Notes under the pieces: model-generated
Databases searched by the model: none
Seen by the model: only the letters and a program-made list of their open reading frames with translations
What the model was told of the DNA's origin: nothing
Shown: in pieces, positions 28,181-37,362 of the stretch
Position numbering within the stretch: the first letter of the stretch is position 1
How the letters are laid out: each line of letters begins with the position of its first letter
NCBI GenBank assembly: GCA_022824405.1
Contig: JAJDZZ010000051.1
Span: 32,886-96,885, forward strand
Source: Opitutales bacterium
GTDB lineage: Bacteria > Verrucomicrobiota > Verrucomicrobiia > Opitutales > UBA2995
Direction of reading: 5' to 3'
DNA length: 64,000 nucleotides
Translations under genes and position numbers: made by a program

Positions 28181-29136
28181 AACCGGGGGATGAGCAGAGC
28201 TCCCAATACCAATTGGATGGGATGATAGACGATGACGGGCAGCAAAATGATTCCCAGGATTGGATCGGCTCCGAACAACGAATTGGCAAAGGATGCGCCC
28301 GTAGCCAGTGTTTTTTGGGTGCCGCAAAAGAACACGGCTGGTTTTTCACCTTGCGTGAATAAATCGAGGCGAATGAGGAGAAGGGCCATAGCGTTGACCA
28401 GAAAGAACAGGGCGAAACAAAGCATCGCGGTGAACCAGAGCATACCCCAACCCTGCGACTCCCAGATGCCCGCCATCACGGAATTGGCGAAAGCGGCAAA
28501 GACGAGGAATACGATGATCCCCTGGTTTATGTGGCCGAAGAGGATTTTATGCCTGATGGCGACTTCCTTGAAGAAATAGTGAACGACTTGACCGACAAGG
28601 AAGGGTAGCAGGATCAGCCGGGTCAATTTGAGGAAAACGGTAGCAAAATCGCCCATTTGACCCACATCCGATTCCGCCAAAACCATCATCCAAAGGGGAG
28701 TGATCACAACCGCGGCGAAATTGGCCACCGTGGTGTTGAAAAGCGCGACCCCGGTATTTCCATCGGCCAGGGAGGTGTAGACAATGGCCGAGGTGATGGT
28801 TGTGGGTAAAACGGCCAGAAAGAAAAACCCCACGCGCAATGGCTGGCCGATCCATTGCGACCAAACGAGGTCTCCCAAAATGAAGAGGAGAGGATAAAGG
28901 ATAAAAATAAAGCCCTGTATCAACAGATGGGTCCTCCAACGTACGAGCCCCTTGGCCAGAACTTCGGAGGGCAAGGCCCAGCCCTGAAGAAAAAATACCA
29001 GAATTATGCCCAGCTTCGTCGTAATTTCCGAACGCAGATAACCGCCACTGGCTCCCCACTCCGGAAATACAAAGGCCAAGGCAACGGCTCCGGCAAGGGC
29101 TGGGATCAACCATTGCTGCTGAAAAAAATGCTTCAT
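28150..29136 (-). CDS. Bile acid:sodium symporter (BASS/SBF-like) family transporter
   Basis: The 328-residue protein has about ten membrane helices. The family segments ILVFFLQGWALPSE, AVLPTTITSAIVYTSLADGN and FFCGTQKTLATGASFA are those of the SBF-like branch, which carries organic anions with sodium or protons. The ATG overlaps the murJ stop by 4 bp (ATGA), suggesting coupling. The last eight or so residues come from repeat cluster R2. Substrate unknown. Confidence 0.88.
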   Translation of the reverse strand: MKHFFQQQWLIPALAGAVALAFVFPEWGASGGYLRSEITTKLGIILVFFLQGWALPSEVLAKGLVRWRTHLLIQGFIFILYPLLFILGDLVWSQWIGQPLRVGFFFLAVLPTTITSAIVYTSLADGNTGVALFNTTVANFAAVVITPLWMMVLAESDVGQMGDFATVFLKLTRLILLPFLVGQVVHYFFKEVAIRHKILFGHINQGIIVFLVFAAFANSVMAGIWESQGWGMLWFTAMLCFALFFLVNAMALLLIRLDLFTQGEKPAVFFCGTQKTLATGASFANSLFGADPILGIILLPVIVYHPIQLVLGALLIPRLKAPSALKKG

Positions 29137-30701
29137 GAAACCCTGGATTTGTGCCGCTTGACCAAGCCAAAGAGAAGGGCTTTCAGTTCCTCCAATTCAC
29201 GGAACCTCGCTATCCACAAAACCGAAAAATAACAGATCGCCCCGAGGGGTATCAGGGCCAGGAGGTTAACCGCCGCATTTTCCTTTGAAGTCAATGGAAA
29301 GGTTGCCACCCATCGGCTGGAAATGACAATTATGGCGGCCATGGCGAGGGCGGCCAACACGGCTTTAGCGGTTTCCCGCCATATATGGCCCAGTGGATTG
29401 GCCCCAATCAGGCCGGACAACCTTACGGTCAGGAGAAGGCACTGGACTAAAATGGATAACAGATTGGCCAAGGCCAAGCCGATCACCCCGAGCGGCCAAA
29501 TGAGAGCCAGGCTCAAGGCCACGTTCAATCCGACACTGATGCAGGCTATCTTCATGGGTGTCTTGGTATCCTTGTGAGCATAAAAACCCCGAACCAGGAT
29601 AGCCACCATTGAATAGGGGGGCAACCCCAGGGCGAACACCCACAAAATCGGTAAGGTCAGGGCTGTATCGGCGGCTCGGAAGGAACCCCATTCAAAGAGG
29701 AAGCGCAAAATAGGTTCGCCCAGAAGAAGCAGTCCAGCCGCAGCCGGAATGGTGATGGCAAAAATCAACCGCAAGGCCTGCTGAAAAACCCGATTGAATT
29801 CCCCGGGGCTTTTGCGCGCCGCCCATTCGGAAAAAGCCGGGAAATAAACCGTGGCGATGGCAATGGAAAATACCCCCAGAGGCAACTCCACCAACCGATT
29901 GGCCAGGTAAAGAACGGAAACGGCCGATTCATCAATAAAATGGGCCATAGACCTGCTTATGACAATGTTGAGCTGTATGACCGAAGCTCCGGCTATTCCG
30001 GGCAAGAGCAATCTGACCAATTCCCGCGTTTGAGAGTTGGGCTGGAAATCCGGCGCCAACTTCCATCCCTGGCGCTTCAAGGCAAGCCATGGCGCGGCCA
30101 GTTGCAGACATCCCCCAAAAAGGACTCCGGCACAAAGCCAGTACATGCGGACAAGCATGTCCTCCGTCACCCATAAACCAATCCCTCCCAGAAACAGGAT
30201 CATGGCCAAATTCAGCCAGACCGCAGTCAAGGCCGGTATGGCAAATCTCTGCAAAACATTGAGAATGGCGGCAAACGCCGCGGCCAGGCAGATCAATGCC
30301 ATATAGGGGATCAACAGTACTCCCAAAACCATGGCCAGTTCCCATCGGGCGGACAGGTCCGGCATGGCCCCGATCAATATCAGCAACAGGCCAATCAACA
30401 CCACCAAGCCTAGAAGCGTCGCGGTCAGCCAACTGATAATTTTGTTGAACAGGGCAAACAGGGCAACCCTGCCCGAAGCTTCTTTTTCCTCCGCCAAAAG
30501 CGGAAGCATCGCCGCCGTCAATGCGCCTTCACCCAATAGCCGACGAAACAGATTGGGAAAGGTAAAAGCCAACAAAAATGCGGAATTGACCACTGAACTT
30601 CCAAAAGTGGAAAAAAGCAGAATATCCCGGGCCAACCCCAGAATACGCGAGCCAACCGTCGAAATCGACACCACGAACACATTCCATAGGCGGTTTGGCA
30701 T
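29133..30701 (-). CDS. murJ: Lipid II flippase MurJ
   Basis: The 522-residue MOP-fold protein has about 14 helices. It begins with a VVSISTVGSRILGLARDILLF segment carrying the conserved Arg pair. GSSVVNSAFLLAFTFPNLFRRL, GEGALTAAMLPLL, PLGVFSIAIATVYFPAFS and LVRGFYAHKDTKTPMKI are the usual MurJ signatures. It exports lipid-linked peptidoglycan precursor. Its stop is coupled to the BASS transporter start. Confidence 0.96.
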   Translation of the reverse strand: MPNRLWNVFVVSISTVGSRILGLARDILLFSTFGSSVVNSAFLLAFTFPNLFRRLLGEGALTAAMLPLLAEEKEASGRVALFALFNKIISWLTATLLGLVVLIGLLLILIGAMPDLSARWELAMVLGVLLIPYMALICLAAAFAAILNVLQRFAIPALTAVWLNLAMILFLGGIGLWVTEDMLVRMYWLCAGVLFGGCLQLAAPWLALKRQGWKLAPDFQPNSQTRELVRLLLPGIAGASVIQLNIVISRSMAHFIDESAVSVLYLANRLVELPLGVFSIAIATVYFPAFSEWAARKSPGEFNRVFQQALRLIFAITIPAAAGLLLLGEPILRFLFEWGSFRAADTALTLPILWVFALGLPPYSMVAILVRGFYAHKDTKTPMKIACISVGLNVALSLALIWPLGVIGLALANLLSILVQCLLLTVRLSGLIGANPLGHIWRETAKAVLAALAMAAIIVISSRWVATFPLTSKENAAVNLLALIPLGAICYFSVLWIARFRELEELKALLFGLVKRHKSRVS

Positions 30702-30775
30702 AATATTTCCCTACCCTGGAAAATCGGTCATCCCTTTTAAACCAAAAATATTCCCGAGCGACCGCCCTGCCCCGC

Positions 30776-30890
30776 TGAAGGCTTTCAGCGCTTCCTTCCC
30801 CATCTTTCGATCACGATCACGATTAATCTCAACATCTTCTCCCCATTCCTAATTCCTAATTCCTAATTGGCGCGCCTCGGCGCGCCTTCT
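30776..30890. repeat. Composite intergenic repeat cluster R3
   Basis: CTGAAGGCTTTCAGCG is followed by TCGATCACGATCACGATTA (30809-30827), three CCTAATT units (30847-30868) and a GGCGCGCC-TC-GGCGCGCC palindrome (30869-30886). Its right end is read as the 3' end of the gene starting at 32108. Confidence 0.85.
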
Positions 30891-32108
30891 CTCCTTTTGC
30901 AATCGGCCGATCACGCGGTCCGTCTCAAAACCCAATTGTTGGGCATCCAGCACATCCTGCCTGAATTGTTCGGCCGCTTGCTGAAATTCCTTGAGATCAT
31001 TACCTGATACCGCTTCAAACATGCCTTTCAGAGAATGAAGGGCATTGAAATAATAGGGATGAACACGCAATATCAATTGAGACAAATTGGTATTTCGAGT
31101 GGCTATCAGGGAGAGGATTTTCTCATCTCGACGAAATAAAAACCACAGGTCGGCCGGGATTTTCACCAACCGGTTGTTCCGTCTCAATTCAAGCAAGGAT
31201 ATCCTGTCGAGGGCACGGAGCGAATCCTCTTCCGACAAAAAACCCATTGTATCCAGGGCCAGAAATTCACTGACGTAAGTTCTCCACAGAAGACCGAGCT
31301 CGGCCGGGTTCATCCCTGGATAATCGGTTTCGAAAAATGCGGTGAACTGGGACCAATCATAGGCGTTTTTCCAGAACTGCAACAGGCGCAGCCTCAATGA
31401 AGACGGGTCCAGACCACCCGATTCGATAAATTTGTAGATCAAGTAGTCCCAGCCCGGTTCGGCAAGGAATTCATGACTTCCGAACCGTTCCCGCAGGGTC
31501 GGAACCTTTGTCTGAGAGAGTCTCCGTTGGAGCAGGATCCTAAAGGCCGGGTTCTGCTGGAATTCAATTTGAACCCGACAGGCCCTTATCAGCCAGAGTG
31601 GCGGAGGGACGCCTACACCCTGCCAACGCCCGTAAAGTGTGAGCAGGGCACGTATGGCCCAGGTCACGCGGTCGTCATCGGTCAGATCCGGATTGACCTG
31701 CAGAATGACCGCGCCGGCGGTCGATCGGCTGATGTGTGGATCGGCATCCTCGGATATGTGGACCCGGATTCTTTGGGGAAGGGATTCCGGCAATTGGAAA
31801 ATTTCCTCGCATGCGTCGACCGATCGATCACAAGCGGATTCGAAGATTCGTAGCGCCCCCATGTCCCTTCCGAAAAGGACGAAATAACCGCTTTGTAGGA
31901 TGTGAGACCCATGGGCGGGGTTCCCAAATGCCCCATCCGGCTCAACTGAAAGCAACCATGCGGGCAAGAAGAAGAGGACGAGGAAAAACCGTCCGGGAAT
32001 GTTGAGCCCGGGGACAGCCACCGGCAATTTCGGACTGCCCTTGCAGTTATGTTCTGGCACAAACTTGAAAAACGATCCTCCGAAGCGCCCCTTGCCAGGG
32101 GAAATCAA
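30849..32108 (-). CDS. Exported hypothetical protein with repeat-encoded tail
   Basis: The 419-residue protein has one hydrophobic segment at about 40-55 (FFLVLFFLPAWLL), preceded by an unusually long N-terminal stretch. A later GTG/TTG start is therefore possible. The body is helical and rich in Leu/Arg, with no motif recognised. The C terminus, RRAEARQLGIRN, is translated from repeat cluster R3. The ATG overlaps the stop of the zinc-ribbon gene by 4 bp. Function unknown. Confidence 0.65.
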   Translation of the reverse strand: MISPGKGRFGGSFFKFVPEHNCKGSPKLPVAVPGLNIPGRFFLVLFFLPAWLLSVEPDGAFGNPAHGSHILQSGYFVLFGRDMGALRIFESACDRSVDACEEIFQLPESLPQRIRVHISEDADPHISRSTAGAVILQVNPDLTDDDRVTWAIRALLTLYGRWQGVGVPPPLWLIRACRVQIEFQQNPAFRILLQRRLSQTKVPTLRERFGSHEFLAEPGWDYLIYKFIESGGLDPSSLRLRLLQFWKNAYDWSQFTAFFETDYPGMNPAELGLLWRTYVSEFLALDTMGFLSEEDSLRALDRISLLELRRNNRLVKIPADLWFLFRRDEKILSLIATRNTNLSQLILRVHPYYFNALHSLKGMFEAVSGNDLKEFQQAAEQFRQDVLDAQQLGFETDRVIGRLQKERRRAEARQLGIRN

Positions 32109-32407
32109 TGGTTATCGGAGCCAACACAGCCGTCGGAATGGCTGCAATTTCCACCACCGTCACTATTTTCTCCTACCTTCTTGCTCCCCGCTTTGGCCTC
32201 AATGGACTCGGGGGGCTTCCCAGGGTTCTTGTAATCGGTCTGGTAAAACCCGCTTCCCTTGAAGATAATCCCAGCGCCCATTCCAATTTTCCGCCGAAGA
32301 GTCCCATCCGGGCAGGTGGGACAACGGGTTAGTGGAGCGTCCAGCATTGATTGAAAATACTCGAGCTCGCCTCCACAGGAGGAGCACACATAATCGTAAG
32401 TGGGCAT
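32105..32407 (-). CDS. FmdB-family zinc-ribbon protein
   Basis: The 100-residue protein starts MPTYDYVCSSCGGELEYFQS with a second CPTC, making the four-cysteine zinc ribbon of the FmdB/CxxC_CxxC_SSSS regulatory family. GIIFKGSGFYQTDYK is the conserved segment after the ribbon. A Ser/Asn/His-rich tail closes it. Its role in most bacteria is unclear. It is coupled by a 4-bp overlap to the downstream exported protein. Confidence 0.9.
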   Translation of the reverse strand: MPTYDYVCSSCGGELEYFQSMLDAPLTRCPTCPDGTLRRKIGMGAGIIFKGSGFYQTDYKNPGKPPESIEAKAGSKKVGENSDGGGNCSHSDGCVGSDNH

Positions 32408-32447
32408 GATGTTCAGGTCTTATTGCTGCCGGTTAAACGGGATTTTC

Positions 32448-33035
32448 TCAGAGGAATCCTTTTTCCAAGGCGCGGAAAAGAGACGTGAAATAGGCAAAAA
32501 TAAGAAGTCCAATAGTAAAAAGAAGAAAAATCGACAGCATGCCGGTTAGCCAAAAAATCCCGCAAGCAGCCAGAAGAGGGACGAGTCCAAACTTGAAAGT
32601 AAGGATATACATCCGCATAATTTTGGTCAAATCCAGTGCGTCCTTGAAGGACTCGAAAGTCTGGAAACGAAAGAGACTTGCCCCCGCCAGAGCAAACCCG
32701 AATGGGATGCTCAACATAAATGCCAATTGCCCAAAATCATCGGTCACCACTCCCACTACCAGTTTGATAAAATGGCCAATGAGCAGTGGAATCCCCAGCC
32801 AAACCAGGAGTAGGAGAAAGAATTTCAGTCCGTCGAGGAAAAGATCCTTCCAATTATCCCATTCCGGCAATTCAATCCGGTAACCCTGGCGAATCTGCAG
32901 GGTGAAGCGGTAGATGTAACCCAGGGCAAAGAAATGCAATACGGGAATAAGGGATAGACAGGTGCCCACCAAAATCTTGGCCCAAACACCCGGCGACTGG
33001 AAAATATTTCGCCAAACTTTCTCAATAGAATCCAT
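32448..33035 (-). CDS. Polytopic membrane protein (DUF4013-like)
   Basis: The 195-residue protein has four to five membrane helices. The early segment LVGTCLSLIPVLHFFALGYIYR and the ELPEWDNWKDLFLDGLKFFL stretch with a W-D-N/D core match DUF4013-like membrane proteins. No catalytic residues are evident. Its start is 24 bp from the divergent prenyl synthase start. Function unknown. Confidence 0.75.
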   Translation of the reverse strand: MDSIEKVWRNIFQSPGVWAKILVGTCLSLIPVLHFFALGYIYRFTLQIRQGYRIELPEWDNWKDLFLDGLKFFLLLLVWLGIPLLIGHFIKLVVGVVTDDFGQLAFMLSIPFGFALAGASLFRFQTFESFKDALDLTKIMRMYILTFKFGLVPLLAACGIFWLTGMLSIFLLFTIGLLIFAYFTSLFRALEKGFL

Positions 33036-33059
33036 GATCCATGCCAGCTTGAAGGTGCT

Positions 33060-33950
33060 ATGTTTACGGAAAAAAAATTTAAATCAACGCTCAACCTTTA
33101 CCAGAAACGTATTGAAGAGGGAATTGAGCAGTTAGTTCCTCCGGCGGAAACCCCTCCTTCCCGCTTGCACCGGGCCATGCGATACAGCCTTGGAGCTGGT
33201 GGAAAAAGATTGCGCCCCGTACTTCTAATGGCCACCAGAGATCTTTTCACCCCGGAGGAAGACCCCGTTCCTGCGGCAGTGGCCCTGGAATGCGTTCACA
33301 CTTATTCCCTGGTACACGATGATCTTCCCGGGATGGATGACAGCAGTCTGCGCCGCGGTAAGCCGACCTGCCACGTCCAATTCGATGAGGCCACTGCCAT
33401 TCTGGCCGGGGACGCCCTTTTGACATACGCCTTCGAACTGATCGGAAGGTATTATCGGCATACTCCGGCCCTGGGCACTTCCCTCATCCAGGACCTGAGC
33501 ATCGCATCGGGCAGCCGCCGGTTGATCGGCGGACAAATGGATGACTTGCTCGGGGAAAAGACGAACTATACATCCGAACAATTGAAGAACATTCACCTCA
33601 ACAAAACCGCGGCCCTTATCACTGCCGCCATGACCATGGGGGCCCGCATCGGCCATGCCCCCGAACGGGACATCCAAACTCTCGTCCAAATCGGTAAATG
33701 CGTGGGGCTCACCTTTCAAATCATTGACGATATATTGGATGCCACCTCCGATGATGAGACCTTGGGCAAACCGACCGGTTCGGATCTGGCCTGCGGGAAA
33801 GCCACCTATATCGATTTTTTTGGATTGGACGGAGCTCGGTCGCAGGCCAGAGCCCATACCGAAAAAGCCAAAGGACTCTGCCAGGACCTGCCCGGCGATA
33901 CCGCTTTTTTGATGGAACTGATAGCCTTAATGGAACACCGCATCCAGTAA
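33060..33950 (+). CDS. ispA: Polyprenyl diphosphate synthase (FPP/GGPP type)
   Basis: The 296-residue protein has YSLGAGGKRLRPVL and the first Asp-rich motif in VHDDLPGMDD (DDxxxxD), with RRGKPTCHVQFDEATAILAGD. GQMDDL lies mid-protein, and the second motif is FQIIDDILD. This layout is that of bacterial farnesyl/geranylgeranyl diphosphate synthases. It condenses IPP with DMAPP, GPP or FPP. dxs and xseB, common partners, lie 5 kb further on. Chain length cannot be fixed by eye. Confidence 0.93.
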   Translation: MFTEKKFKSTLNLYQKRIEEGIEQLVPPAETPPSRLHRAMRYSLGAGGKRLRPVLLMATRDLFTPEEDPVPAAVALECVHTYSLVHDDLPGMDDSSLRRGKPTCHVQFDEATAILAGDALLTYAFELIGRYYRHTPALGTSLIQDLSIASGSRRLIGGQMDDLLGEKTNYTSEQLKNIHLNKTAALITAAMTMGARIGHAPERDIQTLVQIGKCVGLTFQIIDDILDATSDDETLGKPTGSDLACGKATYIDFFGLDGARSQARAHTEKAKGLCQDLPGDTAFLMELIALMEHRIQ

Positions 33951-33984
33951 TTCCGCCGCTCCATCACGATCGCCATTTTAGTGG

Positions 33985-34062
33985 AACCCGGTTGGGGCAG
34001 GAGGCGCGCCCCTCCCTTTTCATCCTTCAGCCTTTCTTTCCCTGATTCCTAATTGGCGCTTT
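33985..34062. repeat. Composite intergenic repeat cluster R4
   Basis: GGCGCGCCCCTCCC, TTCATCCTTCAGCCTTTC and TTCCTAATTGGCGC occur in order. They overlap the last twelve or so codons of the MscS-type gene, which read KAPIRNQGKKG. Confidence 0.75.
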
Positions 34063-35298
34063 CAAGTTTTCCAGATCGCTTCCACTCGGCTGCTGGTAAA
34101 CTTTGAGGTCAAATTGCGGGATGACGGCCAGGAGATGGTCGAAAATATCGGACTGAATGCCTTCGTAATTAACCCATCGAATGTCATTGCAAAACACGTA
34201 AATCTCCAAGGGCAATCCCTGGGGAGTGGGTGCAAGTTGCCGAATGAGGAAGGTCATGTCCTGGTGAATGTCCGGCCGACTCCTCAAATAGGCCACACAA
34301 TAGGCCCGAAACGTGCCGATGTTGGTGATCCGGCGGCCATTGATCATCTCCGATAGATCCGCCTTTTTCTCCGTATTGTAAGCATCGACCTCTTTCACCT
34401 TTTCATCCAGGTAAGGTTTGAGCAACTCGTAACGTCGGAAGCGGGTGAGGAGTTTCTCATCGACAAAGCCTATGCTGTTCATGTCGATGCAGAGAGAGCG
34501 CTTGATGCGACGTCCCCCCGATTCGGACATTCCACGCCAGTTTTTGAAGGAATCGGATACAAAAGCATAAGATGGAATATTGGTTATGGTTTTATCCCAG
34601 TTCTGAACCTTCACCTTGGTCAGGGTCACGTCGACCACGTCGCCATCGGCCTGGTATTTTGGCATTTCCACCCAATCCCCCACCTTCACCAGGTTATTCA
34701 CCGAAATCTCAATTCCGGCGACCAATCCGAGAATTGCATCCTTGAAAACGAGCAGCAGAATGGCTGTAAGCGCCCCCAGCCCGGAAAAAAAATAAAGGGG
34801 CGATTTATCGAAGACGATCGACAGGATCAGGATGAAGCCGATGAAGAATAAAACCAGCTTGATCCCCTGGACAAATCCCTTCAGAGGAATGCGGCGGGCC
34901 TTGTCCGATCGATTGTAGAAGTCGACCGCCGCATTGAGCAAGGCGGAGACCACCCCCATGAAAATGATAATCAAGTAGATGTTGACGGCCATCTCAAGGA
35001 CCCAAATATACCCCTCCCGTCCGGAAAAAAAGACGGGGGCCAACCAGTTGATGGCGATGGCCGGGGCGAGGTGGGACAAGCGAGCGATTACCTTGTGCTC
35101 AATCAGAACGTCATCCCATTTCGTCCTGCTCCGCCTGATGAGGGGATACAGGATTCGCGCAATCGACTGCTTTGCCAAAAAATTGAGAATGAGGGCAACC
35201 AGCGCTATTCCCGCCAATCCCGCCGCCATCATGACGGCATCCAATTGTCCCTGGGAAAGGCCCAAGCCAACCAACCATTTTTCAAATGCTTCCAACAT
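34027..35298 (-). CDS. MscS-family mechanosensitive channel (YbdG-like)
   Basis: About 423 residues are read from the ATG at 35298, which has AGGAA upstream. An ATG at 35334 lies deeper in hemW. Five or six membrane helices are followed by the pore-lining helix LGALTAILLLVFKDAILGLV. The MscS beta domain follows (GDWVEMPKYQADGDVVDVTLTKVKVQNWDKTITNIPSY), then a C-terminal cytosolic cage. The long insert in the beta domain and overall size match the YbdG/MscM branch. It opens under membrane tension. The final residues KAPIRNQGKKG come from repeat cluster R4. Confidence 0.9.
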   Translation of the reverse strand: MLEAFEKWLVGLGLSQGQLDAVMMAAGLAGIALVALILNFLAKQSIARILYPLIRRSRTKWDDVLIEHKVIARLSHLAPAIAINWLAPVFFSGREGYIWVLEMAVNIYLIIIFMGVVSALLNAAVDFYNRSDKARRIPLKGFVQGIKLVLFFIGFILILSIVFDKSPLYFFSGLGALTAILLLVFKDAILGLVAGIEISVNNLVKVGDWVEMPKYQADGDVVDVTLTKVKVQNWDKTITNIPSYAFVSDSFKNWRGMSESGGRRIKRSLCIDMNSIGFVDEKLLTRFRRYELLKPYLDEKVKEVDAYNTEKKADLSEMINGRRITNIGTFRAYCVAYLRSRPDIHQDMTFLIRQLAPTPQGLPLEIYVFCNDIRWVNYEGIQSDIFDHLLAVIPQFDLKVYQQPSGSDLENLKAPIRNQGKKG

Positions 35299-36454
35299 GA
35301 CCGATTTCCTGTAGCGAGTTGAGAAATGCGACACCTATACGGTCGGCGAGCAACTTGCCCGGCCGGGTCAACTTCACCCGGTCCCCATCCGCAATGGTAG
35401 CCAACCCTTCCCCTTTGAGGAATTCGAAAAAGGGTGAAAAAGCTTCCACTCCGTTGTGCGGAAACCGCCTCGACAATTCATCGATGGAAACACCCTCTTG
35501 CATTCTGAGCCCAAAGATGACAGCGTCTTCCAATAGATCGGAGTCCGTCAATAACCTAACTTCATGGCGGTCCCCCACTTCTGCTCGGGTCTGCGCCAGC
35601 CAAGTGGGCAGATCGGCCGCATTGCTGTAACGAATTCTATCATATTGGGACGCGGCGGACGGGCCGACTCCAATCCACTCCCTCATCCTCCAGGTATCGA
35701 GATTGTGCCGGCAGAGAAAGTCCGGCCTGCAAAAGTTGCTGATTTCGTATTGGCGGTATCCATGTGCCGGAAGAAAGTCCCAAACTGCCTCGTAGAGGTC
35801 GGCCTCCCTGTCCTCGTCTCGCCGAAGTTCCCCCCTAGCCAGTTTGGCCCATAACACGGTGTCTTCCTCGAAGGTCAGACCGTAAGCGGAAAGGTGATCC
35901 GGTTCCAACCGGCAGGCCTCCTCCAGGTCTCCCAGCAGATCTTCCATTCCCTGGCCCGGCAAGGCGATCATGAGGTCGAGATTGACATTACCGAAACCGG
36001 CTTGACGGATCCAATCGTAGGCTTGGTAAACCTGCTTGGAACCATGCCTGCGGCCCAGGATTTCCAGGAACCGGTCACTGAAACTCTGCACCCCCATGGA
36101 AATCCGATTGACCCCCAGCGCTTTCAAAACCTCGAGTTTATCCGGTTTAACCGTGCTGGGGGCCATTTCCACGGTCCATTCCTCGGCCCGTCCTCCCCCG
36201 TTTTCCACAACAGCACAGCCCAGGCGTTCCAGATCTTTGGCCGGCAGCAAGCTTGGGGTTCCTCCACCCCAGAAAATCGTGTCGAAAGGGCGGTCAGGCT
36301 CCATCCAGTCCAATTCCTCCTCCATGCCTTCCAAAAAGGACTCCAGGTCCCTCCGGTGCGGCTTCTCCCGGTAAAAGGCGCAGAAATCGCAACTGCTGGC
36401 GCAAAACGGGATGTGGCAATAGAGCCCTAGCCGTCTCGAGATACCCTCAGCCAT
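35282..36454 (-). CDS. hemW: HemW-like radical SAM protein
   Basis: About 390 residues are read from the ATG at 36454. A further upstream ATG at 36532 would add 26 residues that do not match the family. The radical SAM cluster is CHIPFCASSCDFCAFY (CxxxCxxC), followed by TIFWGGGTPSLL and ISMGVQSFSDRFL. The HNxxYW-like segment reads CRHNLDTWR. The C-terminal HemN domain is present. HemW proteins bind and transfer haem rather than oxidise coproporphyrinogen. It overlaps its neighbours slightly on both sides, suggesting one transcript with the endonuclease-like gene and the channel gene. Confidence 0.92.
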   Translation of the reverse strand: MAEGISRRLGLYCHIPFCASSCDFCAFYREKPHRRDLESFLEGMEEELDWMEPDRPFDTIFWGGGTPSLLPAKDLERLGCAVVENGGGRAEEWTVEMAPSTVKPDKLEVLKALGVNRISMGVQSFSDRFLEILGRRHGSKQVYQAYDWIRQAGFGNVNLDLMIALPGQGMEDLLGDLEEACRLEPDHLSAYGLTFEEDTVLWAKLARGELRRDEDREADLYEAVWDFLPAHGYRQYEISNFCRPDFLCRHNLDTWRMREWIGVGPSAASQYDRIRYSNAADLPTWLAQTRAEVGDRHEVRLLTDSDLLEDAVIFGLRMQEGVSIDELSRRFPHNGVEAFSPFFEFLKGEGLATIADGDRVKLTRPGKLLADRIGVAFLNSLQEIGHVGSI

Positions 36455-37343
36455 TTTCGACCGCGGACCTCCCCAACTCCAAATCCAACCAGACCAATCG
36501 GTGATCGCTTCCGCCCAATGAACCGGCGCCATCGAATATATGGCCGTGGCCGTTTTTCACCAAAGCGGGAAAATCCGGACTCATCAATATGTAATCCACC
36601 CGGCTGTAGGTTTCCTCTTTTGCGTAGAAGTAGGTCCAAACTTCCCCCCGGCTGTCCAAGCACTCCACTAATTTGGCCACCTGGGTCTTGCCGCGGTTTT
36701 GCAACAGCCGAATGGGACTGTTGCTGCGCACGTCGTTGAAATCACCCGCCAGGATATAGGGCACCCGATCCTCCCGATGCCGTTGCATTATACGCTTTCG
36801 GACCGCCAGAGCTTCCGACCGGCGCCGTTGCGCCGATAAGGGATCGTCCGCCACCTCGGTCCATCTGCTTTTCAGGTGCAAGCCGTAGACCTTCCAGCGC
36901 CACATCCCATGCTGAAAGACAGCTTCCAGAATTCCCCGTTTAACCGGGATTGTTTCCCCGAAATATTCGAATTCCACATTCTCGTGGGTTCGTAAAGAAA
37001 CGGGTTTGAACTTGCTCAACAAAGCCAGGTGACGCTCTTTGTCCGAGCCGCGGGCAAGGTAGGCATGGGGCAAAACCAAGCCCTCCCTCCTCAGGTCCCT
37101 CTGCAACTCCAAAAGGAAAGGCTCAGGTCCCATTTCCTGTAGTATGAGGATGTCCGGCCCGACCTCGATCAATGCCTTCCTCAAGGCCGTTTTTTCCATT
37201 TCCGGTTTGGGATAATTAGGACGATAACTGCCATCTACCCACCGATTGACCTCCAAATAGTTGCGCAAATTGTAAGTGGCGATGCGCAGATGGGTCGTCT
37301 CGGCCCGGACGAACAGGACAAATGCCAGGAGGCCAATCCCCAT
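36447..37343 (-). CDS. Endonuclease/exonuclease/phosphatase family protein
   Basis: About 298 residues are read from the ATG at 37343. A GTG at 37427 would overlap the M48 gene. A signal or anchor (MGIGLLAFVLFVRAE) precedes the EEP fold. Landmarks are RIATYNLRNYL, ILILQEMG (metal Glu), VYGLHLKSR, ILAGDFNDVRS, RVDYILMSPDF and GSDHRLVWLDL (catalytic His). It may be a secreted or periplasmic nuclease or phosphodiesterase. It begins 19 bp after the M48 protease gene stop. Confidence 0.88.
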   Translation of the reverse strand: MGIGLLAFVLFVRAETTHLRIATYNLRNYLEVNRWVDGSYRPNYPKPEMEKTALRKALIEVGPDILILQEMGPEPFLLELQRDLRREGLVLPHAYLARGSDKERHLALLSKFKPVSLRTHENVEFEYFGETIPVKRGILEAVFQHGMWRWKVYGLHLKSRWTEVADDPLSAQRRRSEALAVRKRIMQRHREDRVPYILAGDFNDVRSNSPIRLLQNRGKTQVAKLVECLDSRGEVWTYFYAKEETYSRVDYILMSPDFPALVKNGHGHIFDGAGSLGGSDHRLVWLDLELGRSAVENG

Positions 37344-37362
37344 GACTGCAAGCGTGCGAGGG

